Source: an uncultured Eubacteriales bacterium (lineage in GTDB: Bacteria; Bacillota; Clostridia; Oscillospirales; Oscillospiraceae). From it: 64,000 bases of DNA. Shown piece by piece: positions 1 through 8,136 of the stretch (the first letter of the stretch is position 1; each line of letters starts with the position of its first letter). Under the pieces are notes generated by a model, which saw only the letters and a list, made by a program, of their open reading frames with translations, searched no databases and was not told the DNA's origin. The stretch lies in contig ONNS01000007.1 in the NCBI GenBank assembly GCA_900319275.1, positions 24,753 to 88,752 on the forward strand, in the 5' to 3' direction. The translations under genes were made by a program, and so were the position numbers.

Positions 1-18
1 CGCGGCCTTTTAATGGCT

Positions 19-1149
19 TTATCGGTGAGCAAGGGTTTTGTGCGCTTCAATGAGACCGTCGCAGAGGGCGTCGGCGTCCTCCTGGGTCGTATACCGGCTC
101 AATCCGATGCGCAGCGCGCCGTCGATGACGCGCGAGGGCAGCCCCATGGCCTCGAGCACATGGCTGCGCGCGCCTTTCTTGCAGGCAGAGCTGCGTGAAA
201 CGTAGACCTCGCGCGCCTCGAGGAAGTTCATCAGCACCTCGCTGCGCCAGCCGGGCAGCGCCACAGACAGAATATGCGGCGCGCCGCCGCCGATGTGCTG
301 CAGCTCGGGGATCGCTTCGGTCAGACGGTCGAGGATGCGCTGCCGCAGCGCCGCCATGTGGGCCGTGGCGGTCTCGAACTGCGCCGCGCCCAGCGCGCTC
401 GCAGCGCCGAAGGCAGCGATCTGCGGCAGGGCCTCGGTCCCGGCGCGGCGGCCGTTCTCCTGCGCACCGCCGACGAGGAAAGGATGGAGCCGCAGTCCGC
501 TGCGGATGTACAGCGCGCCGACGCCCTTGGGCGCGTGAATCTTGTGGCCGCTGATGCTGATGAGGTCGGCCCCGAGCGCCGATGCGCGGAAGGGGACCTT
601 CAGGAAGCCCTGCACGGCGTCAGTATGCAACAGAATGTGAGTGGATTGTGCCTTTAAAAGCTTGGAAATTGCACAAATATCGTTGATCGCGCCGGTTTCG
701 TTATTGACCAGCATCAAAGAAACGAGTATAGTATCCTCATTGAGCGCCTCGCGGACAGCCTCGGGGGGGATGGCCCCGCTTTTGTCTGGCTTGAGGCGCG
801 TGACGCGATAGCCCCGCTGCTCCAGCTCGTCGAGACTGCGGCGCACGGCGTCGTGCTCGACGGCCGAGGAGATGATGTGCTTCCCGTGCCGGCGGTTTGC
901 CTCCGCGCCGCCGAGAATGGCCCAGTTGTCGCTCTCGGAGCCGCAGGAGGTAAACACAAGCTCGTCACTTTTGCAGCCCAGTGCCCCGGCCACCTGGCCG
1001 CGCGCCATATCGAGCAGCTTCTTTGCCTCGCGGCCCTTGGTGTGGGTGGAGCTGGGATTGCCATAGACCTCGGTCATGGCCCGCAGCGCGGCCTCAGCCG
1101 CCTCGGAGCAGACGCGGGTGGTGGCGGCGTTGTCCAGATAATGTTCCAT
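19..1149 (-). CDS. Cysteine desulfurase (NifS/IscS family)
   Basis: PLP-dependent aminotransferase class V enzyme of 376 aa that removes sulfur from L-cysteine as an enzyme-bound persulfide, for Fe-S clusters or thiolated tRNA. Visible residues: His99 in VEHD that stacks on PLP, Asp177 in TDAVQ, the PLP lysine K203 in SGHKIHAPKG, and the catalytic cysteine C323 in SRSSACKKGARSH. Length is normal for the family. It is divergent from mtaB, with only 40 bases between the two starts. No IscU or thiI partner is visible in the window, so the sulfur acceptor cannot be assigned; a tRNA thiolation or general Fe-S role is equally possible. The stop codon lies 19 bases from the window edge. Confidence 0.93.
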   Translation of the reverse strand: MEHYLDNAATTRVCSEAAEAALRAMTEVYGNPSSTHTKGREAKKLLDMARGQVAGALGCKSDELVFTSCGSESDNWAILGGAEANRRHGKHIISSAVEHDAVRRSLDELEQRGYRVTRLKPDKSGAIPPEAVREALNEDTILVSLMLVNNETGAINDICAISKLLKAQSTHILLHTDAVQGFLKVPFRASALGADLISISGHKIHAPKGVGALYIRSGLRLHPFLVGGAQENGRRAGTEALPQIAAFGAASALGAAQFETATAHMAALRQRILDRLTEAIPELQHIGGGAPHILSVALPGWRSEVLMNFLEAREVYVSRSSACKKGARSHVLEAMGLPSRVIDGALRIGLSRYTTQEDADALCDGLIEAHKTLAHR

Positions 1150-1189
1150 ATTGTTATTCCTTTACGCATCTTAAAAAATTGGAGAAAGC

Positions 1190-2473
1190 ATGAAATATAT
1201 TATAACGACTCTCGGCTGCAAGGTCAACCAGTATGAGACCCAGGCCATGGAGAGTATTTTGCGCGCCCACGGCCACAGCGCCGCCGGACGGGGAGAGACG
1301 GCGGACGCCGTGATCGTCAACACCTGCGCCGTCACGGCCGAGAGCGGGCGCAAATCGCGCCAGACGATCCGCCGGCTGCGCGAGCAGCACCCAGGGGCCG
1401 TGCTGGCCGTCTGCGGCTGTTATTCCCAGCTTGAGAGCGAGGAGACGGCGGCGCTCGGCGCCAGCGTGATCTTCGGCGCGAACGACCGCGCAAAGACCGT
1501 TGCGGCCATCGAGGCGGCGGTCGCCGAGGGGGCGGCATGCACCGATATCGACAAGCCCTTTGAGCGCCGTGAGTTTGAAAAGCTGCCCGCAGGCGCGGTC
1601 AGCGGCCGCACGCGCGCCATGCTGAAGATTCAGGACGGCTGTGTGAACTTCTGCAGCTACTGCATCATCCCGTATACCCGCGGGCGGCTGCGCAGCCTGC
1701 CGATCGCGGACGCCGCGGAGGAGACGCTTCGGCTGCGCGAGGAGGGCTATAAAGAGCTCGTTCTGACCGGCATCGAGATCGCCTCTTACGGCGTTGATCT
1801 GCCGGGTAAACCCGGTCTCGGCGATCTGGTTGCGGCCATCGCGTGCGAGAGCGGGGATATGCGCCTGCGTCTCGGCTCGCTCGAGCCGACGATCGTGACC
1901 GAGGATTTCTGCCGCAAGATCGCCCTCGGCAACGTCTGCCGCCACTTCCATCTGGCGCTGCAGTCCGGCTGCGATAAGACCCTCAAGGCGATGAACCGCA
2001 AGTATGACACGGCCCGCTATGCCGAGAGCGCGGCGCTGCTGCGCAAGTACTTCCCGGGCTGTGCCATCACGACCGACCTGATCACGGGCTTTCCCGGCGA
2101 GACTGACGACGACCAGGCCGAGACGCTCGCCTTTCTGCGGCAGATCGGTTTTTCGGCCATGCACATCTTCCCTTACTCCCGCCGCCCGGGTACCCCGGCC
2201 GACAAGCTGCCCGCGCAGTGCAAAAACGCCGTCAAGGCAGCGCGGGCGCACGAGGCTTCGCTCGTCGCCGCCGAGCTGCATGCCGACTTCCTGCGGCAGA
2301 GCGTCGGACAGACGCTGCCCGTGCTGTTTGAAACCGAGGAGGACGGATGCTGGCAGGGGCACAGCGACACCTATGTGCTTGTGAAAGCGCGGGGCGATCA
2401 ACTGCGCGGGAAGGTTTTGCCGGTAAAAATCACCGGGACAGACGGCGACGCGCTGACCGGAGAGATCGTATAA
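1190..2473 (+). CDS. mtaB: tRNA ms2t6A methylthiotransferase MtaB
   Basis: Radical-SAM methylthiotransferase of 427 aa that converts t6A37 to ms2t6A37 in tRNAs reading ANN codons. The N-terminal UPF0004 domain carries its three cluster cysteines C10 (TLGCKVNQYE), C46 (VNTCAVT) and C77 (CGCYSQ). The radical-SAM cysteines are C151, C155 and C158 in DGCVNFCSYCIIPYTRG. A TRAM-like RNA-binding tail follows from about residue 365. KVNQYET near the start favours MtaB over MiaB or RimO. A GGAGA ribosome site precedes the ATG. It needs two Fe-S clusters, and a cysteine desulfurase gene is its divergent neighbour. Confidence 0.9.
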   Translation: MKYIITTLGCKVNQYETQAMESILRAHGHSAAGRGETADAVIVNTCAVTAESGRKSRQTIRRLREQHPGAVLAVCGCYSQLESEETAALGASVIFGANDRAKTVAAIEAAVAEGAACTDIDKPFERREFEKLPAGAVSGRTRAMLKIQDGCVNFCSYCIIPYTRGRLRSLPIADAAEETLRLREEGYKELVLTGIEIASYGVDLPGKPGLGDLVAAIACESGDMRLRLGSLEPTIVTEDFCRKIALGNVCRHFHLALQSGCDKTLKAMNRKYDTARYAESAALLRKYFPGCAITTDLITGFPGETDDDQAETLAFLRQIGFSAMHIFPYSRRPGTPADKLPAQCKNAVKAARAHEASLVAAELHADFLRQSVGQTLPVLFETEEDGCWQGHSDTYVLVKARGDQLRGKVLPVKITGTDGDALTGEIV

Positions 2474-2508
2474 TTGTGTTTTGCATACCATGGATGGGAG
2501 CTGATTCG

Positions 2509-3594
2509 ATGTCAAGAGATAAGGTTTTTAATTATGCAGCCGGCCCTTCGGTGCTGCCGGAGAGCGTGCTGAGAAAGGCCCAGAGCGAGCTGCTCGACTA
2601 CCACGGCAGCGGCATGTCCGTCATGGAGATGAGCCACCGCTCCAAGCTGTTCCAGGGCATTTTTGACGAGGCCAAAGCCCGGCTCAAAGAACTGATAGCC
2701 GTACCCGACAGCCACGAGATCCTGCTGCTGCAGGGCGGCGCGACGACGCAGTTTGCCGCGATCCCGATCAATCTGCTCGAGGGCGGAGCCGCCGACTACG
2801 CGGTCACGGGCCACTTTTCCAACCGCGCCGCCGAAGAGGCGAAAAAGTACGGCACAGTCCGTTTGAGCTGCGATACAAGTGACACCAACCACGACCGTAT
2901 CCCGACCCAGTCTGAGCTGAAGCTGAGCGCCGACGCCAAATATTTTTATTACTGCGCCAACAACACCACGGCAGGCACCGAGTGGCACTATGTGCCCAAG
3001 ACCGCCGCGCCGCTCGTGTGCGATATGTCCTCGGATATTCTCTCGTGCCCGGTGGATGTGAGCCGCTACGGCCTGATTTACGCCGGCGCACAGAAGAACA
3101 TGGCTCCGGCCGGCCTGACCGTCGTGATCCTGGACAAGAGCCTGATCGGGCGCGAGCCCGAGTGGACGCCGACCATGCTGTCGTATCAAACAATGGTCAA
3201 GCATGACTCCATGCTCAACACGCCACCCTGCTGGAACATCTATCTGTTCTCGCTGGTGCTCGCATGGGTGCAGGAGCAGGGCGGCATCCCCGCCATGGAG
3301 CAGCTGAGAGCGGAGCGTGCCGGAATGGTCTACGAGGTGCTGGACAACAGCAGCTTCTATAAGCCGCACGCCCGCCGCGATTCGCGAAGCTTCATGAACG
3401 TGACCTTCCACACGCCCACGAAGGAGCTGGACGCGGCCTTTATCGCCGAAGCCGCCGCAAGAGGGATGCTGAACGTCAAGGGCTATAAGACCCAGGGCGG
3501 CCTGCGCGTGAGCCTGTACAACGCCATGCCCGTCGAAGGCGCCGTAGCCATCCGTGATTTTATGAAAGAATTCGAGGTTGCACACCATGTTTAA
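2509..3594 (+). CDS. serC: Phosphoserine aminotransferase
   Basis: 361-aa class V aminotransferase of the phosphorylated serine pathway, converting 3-phosphohydroxypyruvate and glutamate to O-phosphoserine and 2-oxoglutarate. The N-terminus NYAAGPSVLPESVL and the PLP lysine K196 in YAGAQKNMAPAGL match SerC. An open frame extends upstream into mtaB, but the ATG at 2509 has a GGGAG ribosome site and gives the usual family start (MSRDKVFNYAAGPS). The stop overlaps the serA start by 8 bases, so the two are translationally coupled. Together they make two of the three steps to serine; a SerB phosphatase is not in the window. Confidence 0.96.
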   Translation: MSRDKVFNYAAGPSVLPESVLRKAQSELLDYHGSGMSVMEMSHRSKLFQGIFDEAKARLKELIAVPDSHEILLLQGGATTQFAAIPINLLEGGAADYAVTGHFSNRAAEEAKKYGTVRLSCDTSDTNHDRIPTQSELKLSADAKYFYYCANNTTAGTEWHYVPKTAAPLVCDMSSDILSCPVDVSRYGLIYAGAQKNMAPAGLTVVILDKSLIGREPEWTPTMLSYQTMVKHDSMLNTPPCWNIYLFSLVLAWVQEQGGIPAMEQLRAERAGMVYEVLDNSSFYKPHARRDSRSFMNVTFHTPTKELDAAFIAEAAARGMLNVKGYKTQGGLRVSLYNAMPVEGAVAIRDFMKEFEVAHHV

Positions 3595-4750
3595 AATTCA
3601 GACCATGAACAATATTGCCGAGGCCGGCCTTGAAGTCCTCGAAAAGCGCGGCTGCGAGGTCGGCCCCGAGACGGCCGAGCCGAACGGCATCCTGCTGCGC
3701 AGCGCCGATCTGCACGGCATGGCCTTTGGCGATGCGCTGCTGGCCATCGCCCGCGCCGGCGCCGGCACGAACAACATCCCGGTCGCGGACTGCACCGAGC
3801 GCGGCATCGTCGTCTTCAACGCCCCCGGCGCCAATGCCGAAGGCGTCAAGGAACTCGAGCTCTGCTCGCTCGTGATGTCCTCGCGCGACGTGCTCGGCAG
3901 CATCGCCTATGTGCGCTCGATCGCCGGGGAGGGTGAGGAGATCCCGAAGCTCGTCGAGAAGAACAAGAAGAACTTCGCCGGACCCGAGCTGCTCGGCAAG
4001 ACGCTCGGCGTCCTGGGTCTCGGCGCCACCGGCGCGCTGATCGCCAACGCCGCCGTCGAAATCGGCATGCAGGTCTACGGCTATGACCCCTTCATGTCGG
4101 TGGACGCCGCGTGGCGGCTGTCCCGCGACGTCATCCACTCCGACACGGTCGAGGAGATCTTCGCCCACGCCGACTATATCAGCCTGAACGTGCCCTATAC
4201 CGAGTCCACCCACCACATGCTCAACGCCGAGGCCTTTGCCCACATGAAGCAGGGTGTGCGCATCATCAACGAGAGCCGCGCCGAGGTCGTGGACGATGAG
4301 GCGATGACCGAGGCACTGCTCTCGGGCAAGGTCGCCAAGTATGTCACCGATTTCCCGAACGAGCGGATTTTGAAGGCCCCGAACGTGATCGCCATGCCGC
4401 ATCTCGGCGCCTGCACGCCCGAGAGCGAGGACCGCTGCGCGGTCATGGCCGCGCACGAGCTCTATGACTATCTGCTCAACGGCAACATCAAGAACGCGGT
4501 CAACTTGCCCGACCTCGTGCTCAACCGCATGGGCGTGTGCCGTCTCTGCGTCATCCACCGCAACGTCCCGCGCATGCTGACGCGCATCCTCGATTTCGTG
4601 GCCGACCGCAACATCAACGTCGAGCACATGTCCAACAAGCCCCGCGGGGAGTACGCCTATACGGTCGTCGACCTCGGCGAGCCGATCGGTGAGGACGTGG
4701 CCGAGAGTATCCGCCGTATGGACAATGTCCTGCGCGTGCGCGTGATCTGA
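3587..4750 (+). CDS. serA: D-3-phosphoglycerate dehydrogenase with C-terminal ACT domain
   Basis: 387-aa NAD-dependent dehydrogenase that oxidises 3-phosphoglycerate to 3-phosphohydroxypyruvate, the first step of serine synthesis. The nucleotide-binding loop is GVLGLGATGALIAN, the substrate arginine lies in INESRAEVVDD, and the catalytic His is in MPHLGACTPESE. An ACT-type regulatory domain occupies about residues 318-387, beginning near VCRLCVIHRNVPRM, so feedback by serine is plausible. The ATG at 3587 has GAGG upstream. It is the middle gene of serC-serA-alaX-like. Confidence 0.95.
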   Translation: MFKIQTMNNIAEAGLEVLEKRGCEVGPETAEPNGILLRSADLHGMAFGDALLAIARAGAGTNNIPVADCTERGIVVFNAPGANAEGVKELELCSLVMSSRDVLGSIAYVRSIAGEGEEIPKLVEKNKKNFAGPELLGKTLGVLGLGATGALIANAAVEIGMQVYGYDPFMSVDAAWRLSRDVIHSDTVEEIFAHADYISLNVPYTESTHHMLNAEAFAHMKQGVRIINESRAEVVDDEAMTEALLSGKVAKYVTDFPNERILKAPNVIAMPHLGACTPESEDRCAVMAAHELYDYLLNGNIKNAVNLPDLVLNRMGVCRLCVIHRNVPRMLTRILDFVADRNINVEHMSNKPRGEYAYTVVDLGEPIGEDVAESIRRMDNVLRVRVI

Positions 4751-4751
4751 G

Positions 4752-5903
4752 ATGACGGAGAGACTCTACTATCTCGACAGCCACTGCCTGCGCTTTTTGG
4801 CCGTCGTGACCGGCTGTGAGCCGGTCGGGGACGGCTGGGCGGTGACACTCGATCGCACGGCCTTCTTCCCCGAGGGCGGCGGCCAGCTCGCCGACACCGG
4901 CCGGATCGCTGAGGCCGCTGTGCGCGACGTGCAGGAGAAGGACGGGGAGATCTGGCATTATACGGACTGGCCGCTCGCCCCTGGTACGGCGGTCGAGGGC
5001 GTGCTGGACGGTGAACAGCGGCTGCGGCGCATGCAGAACCACTCGGGCGAGCATATCGTCTCGGGCTGGGCGCACCGCCTGTTCGGCGTGGACAATGTCG
5101 GCTTCCACATGGGCGTGGACGGCATGACCATAGACTTTAACCGCGAATTGACGGGCGAAGAGCTACAGCGGCTCGAGCGCGCGGCGAACGAGACCGTGCG
5201 CGCCGACGTGCCGATCCGCTGCTTTTTTCCGAGCGAAGACGAGCTCCACACACTCGACTACCGCAGCAAAAAGGAGCTCAGCGGCGCGGTGCGCCTCGTG
5301 GAGATCGAAGGCGTCGATCTCTGCGCCTGCTGCGCGCCGCATGTCAGCCGCACCGGCGAGGTCGGGCTCATCAAGCTGCTCGACGCCCAGCGGCACCGCG
5401 GCGGCGTGCGCCTCACGCTGATCTGCGGCATGGACGCCTATGACGCCGTCTGCCGGATGCAGCAGAGCGTCACCGAGGTTTCGCGCGCACTGAGCGTGCC
5501 GCGCGAGCGGATCGCCGAGGGCGTAGCCCGACAGCTTGGTGAGAACGCACGGCAGAAGGAGCGCATCGCCGCGCTGAGCCTGGAGCTGGTGCGGCTGCGC
5601 GCCGCGGCTGCCGAATATGTGGAAGGGAACCACATCGTCTTTGACGAAACGCTCGACGAGGTCGCGCTGCGCGAGCTGGTCAATCTGCTGATGGACAAGT
5701 GCGGCGGCCTGGCCGCGGCCTTCTCCGGCAGCGATAAGAGCGGCTATCGCTACATCATCGGCTCGAAGCACGTCGATCTGCGTGCAAACAGTAAGGCCAT
5801 CAACACGGCCATCTCCGGCCGCGGCGGCGGTAAACCGGAAATGATCCAGGGCAGCTGCACCGCCGACGCGGCGACGATCCGCGCGGCATTGGAAAGACTG
5901 TAA
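4752..5903 (+). CDS. AlaX-type alanyl-tRNA editing protein with DHHA1 domain
   Basis: 383-aa stand-alone homologue of the AlaRS editing domain. It is expected to hydrolyse Ser-tRNA(Ala) or Gly-tRNA(Ala). The zinc-binding HxxxH is H97/H101 in NHSGEHIVSG, and the second metal motif CxxxH is C193/H197 in CACCAPHVSR. A short linker helix leads to a C-terminal DHHA1 domain with GGRGGGKPEMIQGS-type glycine-rich motif around residues 360-372, as in the long AlaX form. The gene starts one base after the serA stop. Placement behind serine biosynthesis genes fits a need to clear serine mischarged on tRNA-Ala; this link is inference. Confidence 0.9.
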   Translation: MTERLYYLDSHCLRFLAVVTGCEPVGDGWAVTLDRTAFFPEGGGQLADTGRIAEAAVRDVQEKDGEIWHYTDWPLAPGTAVEGVLDGEQRLRRMQNHSGEHIVSGWAHRLFGVDNVGFHMGVDGMTIDFNRELTGEELQRLERAANETVRADVPIRCFFPSEDELHTLDYRSKKELSGAVRLVEIEGVDLCACCAPHVSRTGEVGLIKLLDAQRHRGGVRLTLICGMDAYDAVCRMQQSVTEVSRALSVPRERIAEGVARQLGENARQKERIAALSLELVRLRAAAAEYVEGNHIVFDETLDEVALRELVNLLMDKCGGLAAAFSGSDKSGYRYIIGSKHVDLRANSKAINTAISGRGGGKPEMIQGSCTADAATIRAALERL

Positions 5904-5907
5904 AAAA

Positions 5908-5948
5908 CCGGGAGACAACAGAGTCTCAATAGCTCTGCTGTCTCCCGG
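5908..5948. terminator. Bidirectional intrinsic terminator
   Basis: A 16-bp stem with one mismatch, CCGGGAGAC...GTCTCCCGG, with an A-run before and a T-run after it. It lies between two convergent genes, so it can end the serine operon on the plus strand and the histidine kinase on the minus strand. Confidence 0.85.
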
Positions 5949-5954
5949 CCGTTT

Positions 5955-7271
5955 TTATATTTTCAACGTAAACACGATCTCGTCGCCCTCGTAGGCGGCG
6001 GTGAGGCGGGCGCGGTGGCTTTCGGCGATCGCCATCGCCGCCGAAAGGCCGATGCCGAAGCCGCCGGTTTTGGTGCTGCGGCTCTCGTCGGCGCGGTAGA
6101 AGCGGTCGAAGAGGCGCTCGGCCGGGACGGACTGATCGGATACCGTGTTGCGCACACAAAGGAGGCCTTTGCCGCCCTCTTTTTTCAGCGCCACGCGGAT
6201 CGTCCCGCCGTCGGCGCAGTATTTGACCGCGTTGTCGAGCAGGATGCCGATCAGCTGTCCGAGCTGCTGTCGGCTGCCGTGAACCTCGACGCCGGGGGCG
6301 ATATCGGTCACAAGCGTCAGACCGCGCAGCTCGGCGCTCTCGCGGAAGGCGCGCGCGGTCTCGTCGGTCAGCGCGCCGAGGTCAAAGTCCTCGGCGCTCT
6401 CCTCCACACGCCACTCGTCGGCGCGCGCGAGCGCCAGCAGGTTTTGGGTCAGACCGCTCAGCCGCTCGACCTGGGCGCGGATGTTGCGGCTGTATTTGCT
6501 CTCGCCCTGGCGCAGCTCCATGGCCTCGGTATTGGCGAGGATGATCGCGAGCGGGGTTTTCAGCTCGTGTCCGGCGTCGGTCACAAAGCGCTTCTGCCGC
6601 TCCATGTTCGCGGCGATCGGCTGAATGGATTTGCGCGAGAGGAACAGCACGAGCAGCAGCATCAGCCCCCAGGCGATCGCACCGCCGAGCAGGCTCAGCA
6701 CGGCCATGCGCAGCATGGCGTTGCGCGCGCCGCCGGTGTGCAGAAAGACCAGGGTGCTGCCCCCGCCGCGATTGGGGCTGCGCTGCCACAGCCAGGCGCC
6801 GACGCTGCCGCTCTGTCGCGCAGGATCGACCCCGGCGGCGAGCGCCCTGGCCTCATCCTCGCCGATCGAGCTGAGATTGTTCAGATCGACGCTCTCTATG
6901 CTGCCCGCGCTGTCCGCAGCGGCGGTGAAGAACAGCGCCGCGCGGCGCTGGTCCTCGCCGATCTCCTGCTGCATAAAGCCGCGCAGGTGCCGTTCGCGGC
7001 CCGAAAACGCGCCCGCATCGGAAAGACCGTCCTTCGCAAATTCCGGCGGCGCAGGCAGTTCGGCGGAAGAAGCGCCGTCCGCCCCCGGGACAAGGCCGTC
7101 CGTCGTTGGGGCAAAGCGCAGCGACGCGCAGAGCTGTTCGAGCAGCACGCGGTTTTCCTGCCGGACCGAATAGGCGTTTATGAGATTGATGCCGCCAAGC
7201 AGCACCAGCAGCAGCACCGTGATCGCCGTCATGGCCGTCACCGTGAAGCTGCGCCGCAGTGTTTTGATCAT
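5955..7271 (-). CDS. Sensor histidine kinase
   Basis: 438-aa membrane histidine kinase. One transmembrane helix at about residues 12-33 and a second at about 190-211 flank an extracytoplasmic sensor region. A HisKA dimerisation domain follows with the phosphoacceptor H235 in TDAGHELKTPLAI, then an HATPase domain with N-box ILLDNAVKYC and G-box GFGIGLSAA. The ATG chosen here overlaps the stop of the response regulator gene by 4 bases (ATGA); an open frame continues upstream but would run into that regulator. The ligand is unknown. The sensor region has no recognisable domain. Confidence 0.92.
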   Translation of the reverse strand: MIKTLRRSFTVTAMTAITVLLLVLLGGINLINAYSVRQENRVLLEQLCASLRFAPTTDGLVPGADGASSAELPAPPEFAKDGLSDAGAFSGRERHLRGFMQQEIGEDQRRAALFFTAAADSAGSIESVDLNNLSSIGEDEARALAAGVDPARQSGSVGAWLWQRSPNRGGGSTLVFLHTGGARNAMLRMAVLSLLGGAIAWGLMLLLVLFLSRKSIQPIAANMERQKRFVTDAGHELKTPLAIILANTEAMELRQGESKYSRNIRAQVERLSGLTQNLLALARADEWRVEESAEDFDLGALTDETARAFRESAELRGLTLVTDIAPGVEVHGSRQQLGQLIGILLDNAVKYCADGGTIRVALKKEGGKGLLCVRNTVSDQSVPAERLFDRFYRADESRSTKTGGFGIGLSAAMAIAESHRARLTAAYEGDEIVFTLKI

Positions 7272-7942
7272 GGGGCTGCCTCCAGCGTATAGCCGATGCC
7301 GCGCTTGGCCTGAATGCGGACGGTTGAGCCCAGCGCCGCGAGGCGCTTGCGCAGATAGGACAGATACACCCACACGATGCCCGCGTCCGACTCGGTCTCA
7401 TAGCCCCAGATCTTCGTCAGGATGTCCTCGGTCGAGAGATAGATACCGTGGTTGCGCATCAGCAGCTCCATCAGCTGGTATTCGAGCTTTGGCAGCAGCA
7501 CGCGCGTGCTGCCGCAGGAGAGCTCGTAGCTCTGCATATTCAGCTGCAGATCACCGAAGGAGAGAATGTCGGGCTTGAAGTCCTCGCGGCGGCGCAGCAT
7601 CGCGCGCACGCGGGCCAGCAGCTCGCCCATGGCGAAGGGCTTGGTCAGATAGTCGTCCGCACCGAGATCGAGCCCGGCAATGCGGTCGTCGACCTCGCCC
7701 CTGGCCGTCAGCAGCAGAACGGGCGTGCCGATGCCCGACTGCCGCAGCTCCTTTAACACCTCGGTGCCGCTGCGCTTTGGCATCATGATATCCAGAATGA
7801 TGCCGTCATAGTCCCCGTGCAGGGCGTAGTAGAGCGCGTCGTCCCCGTCGTAGACGGCGTCCACCGTGTACTTGTGGTACTCGAGCACGTCCACCACGGC
7901 CTCCGACATGGCGATTTCATCCTCGGCGTACAGAAGCTTCAT
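7268..7942 (-). CDS. OmpR/PhoB-family response regulator
   Basis: 224-aa two-component regulator. Receiver domain at about residues 1-115 with acidic pocket E7/D8, phosphoacceptor D51 in IILDIMMPKRSG, and the conserved lysine in LTKPFAMGEL. The winged-helix DNA-binding domain covers about 125-220 and ends with KRGIGYTLEAAP. It is the first gene of a two-gene operon with the histidine kinase, with translational coupling. An AGGTGA ribosome site precedes the ATG. Targets cannot be read from the sequence. Confidence 0.94.
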   Translation of the reverse strand: MKLLYAEDEIAMSEAVVDVLEYHKYTVDAVYDGDDALYYALHGDYDGIILDIMMPKRSGTEVLKELRQSGIGTPVLLLTARGEVDDRIAGLDLGADDYLTKPFAMGELLARVRAMLRRREDFKPDILSFGDLQLNMQSYELSCGSTRVLLPKLEYQLMELLMRNHGIYLSTEDILTKIWGYETESDAGIVWVYLSYLRKRLAALGSTVRIQAKRGIGYTLEAAP

Positions 7943-8001
7943 AGTATCACCTCACCGTAGAGCATAGCATAGAAAGCTTAAAGCAACCTTAGCTGCAGAT
8001 C

Positions 8002-8131
8002 AATGAATACTGAAGAATGAATACTGAAAAATGAATAATTGCGGTATCGCTTCGCGATGATTATATTGAATCGTCCGCGAAGCGGATACATTTATTGTTC
8101 ATTCTTCATTCTTAAGTTTTCAGTATTCATT
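8002..8131. repeat. 130-bp MITE-like palindromic repeat
   Basis: Perfect 13-bp terminal inverted repeat AATGAATACTGAA...TTCAGTATTCATT, with further AATGAA-type direct repeats inside each end and two short inner hairpins (ATCGCTTCGCGAT, CCGCGAAGCGG). It fills most of the gap between two minus-strand genes. Similar AATGAA/TTCATT-rich elements occur at about 32862-32972 and 37771-38090. No coding potential was seen. Confidence 0.75.
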
Positions 8132-8136
8132 ACATT

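Noticed and set aside
4752-5903. Alanyl-tRNA synthetase fragment
   Set aside because: No aminoacylation domain is encoded upstream and the length and motifs fit a complete stand-alone AlaX protein; no T-box leader is present.
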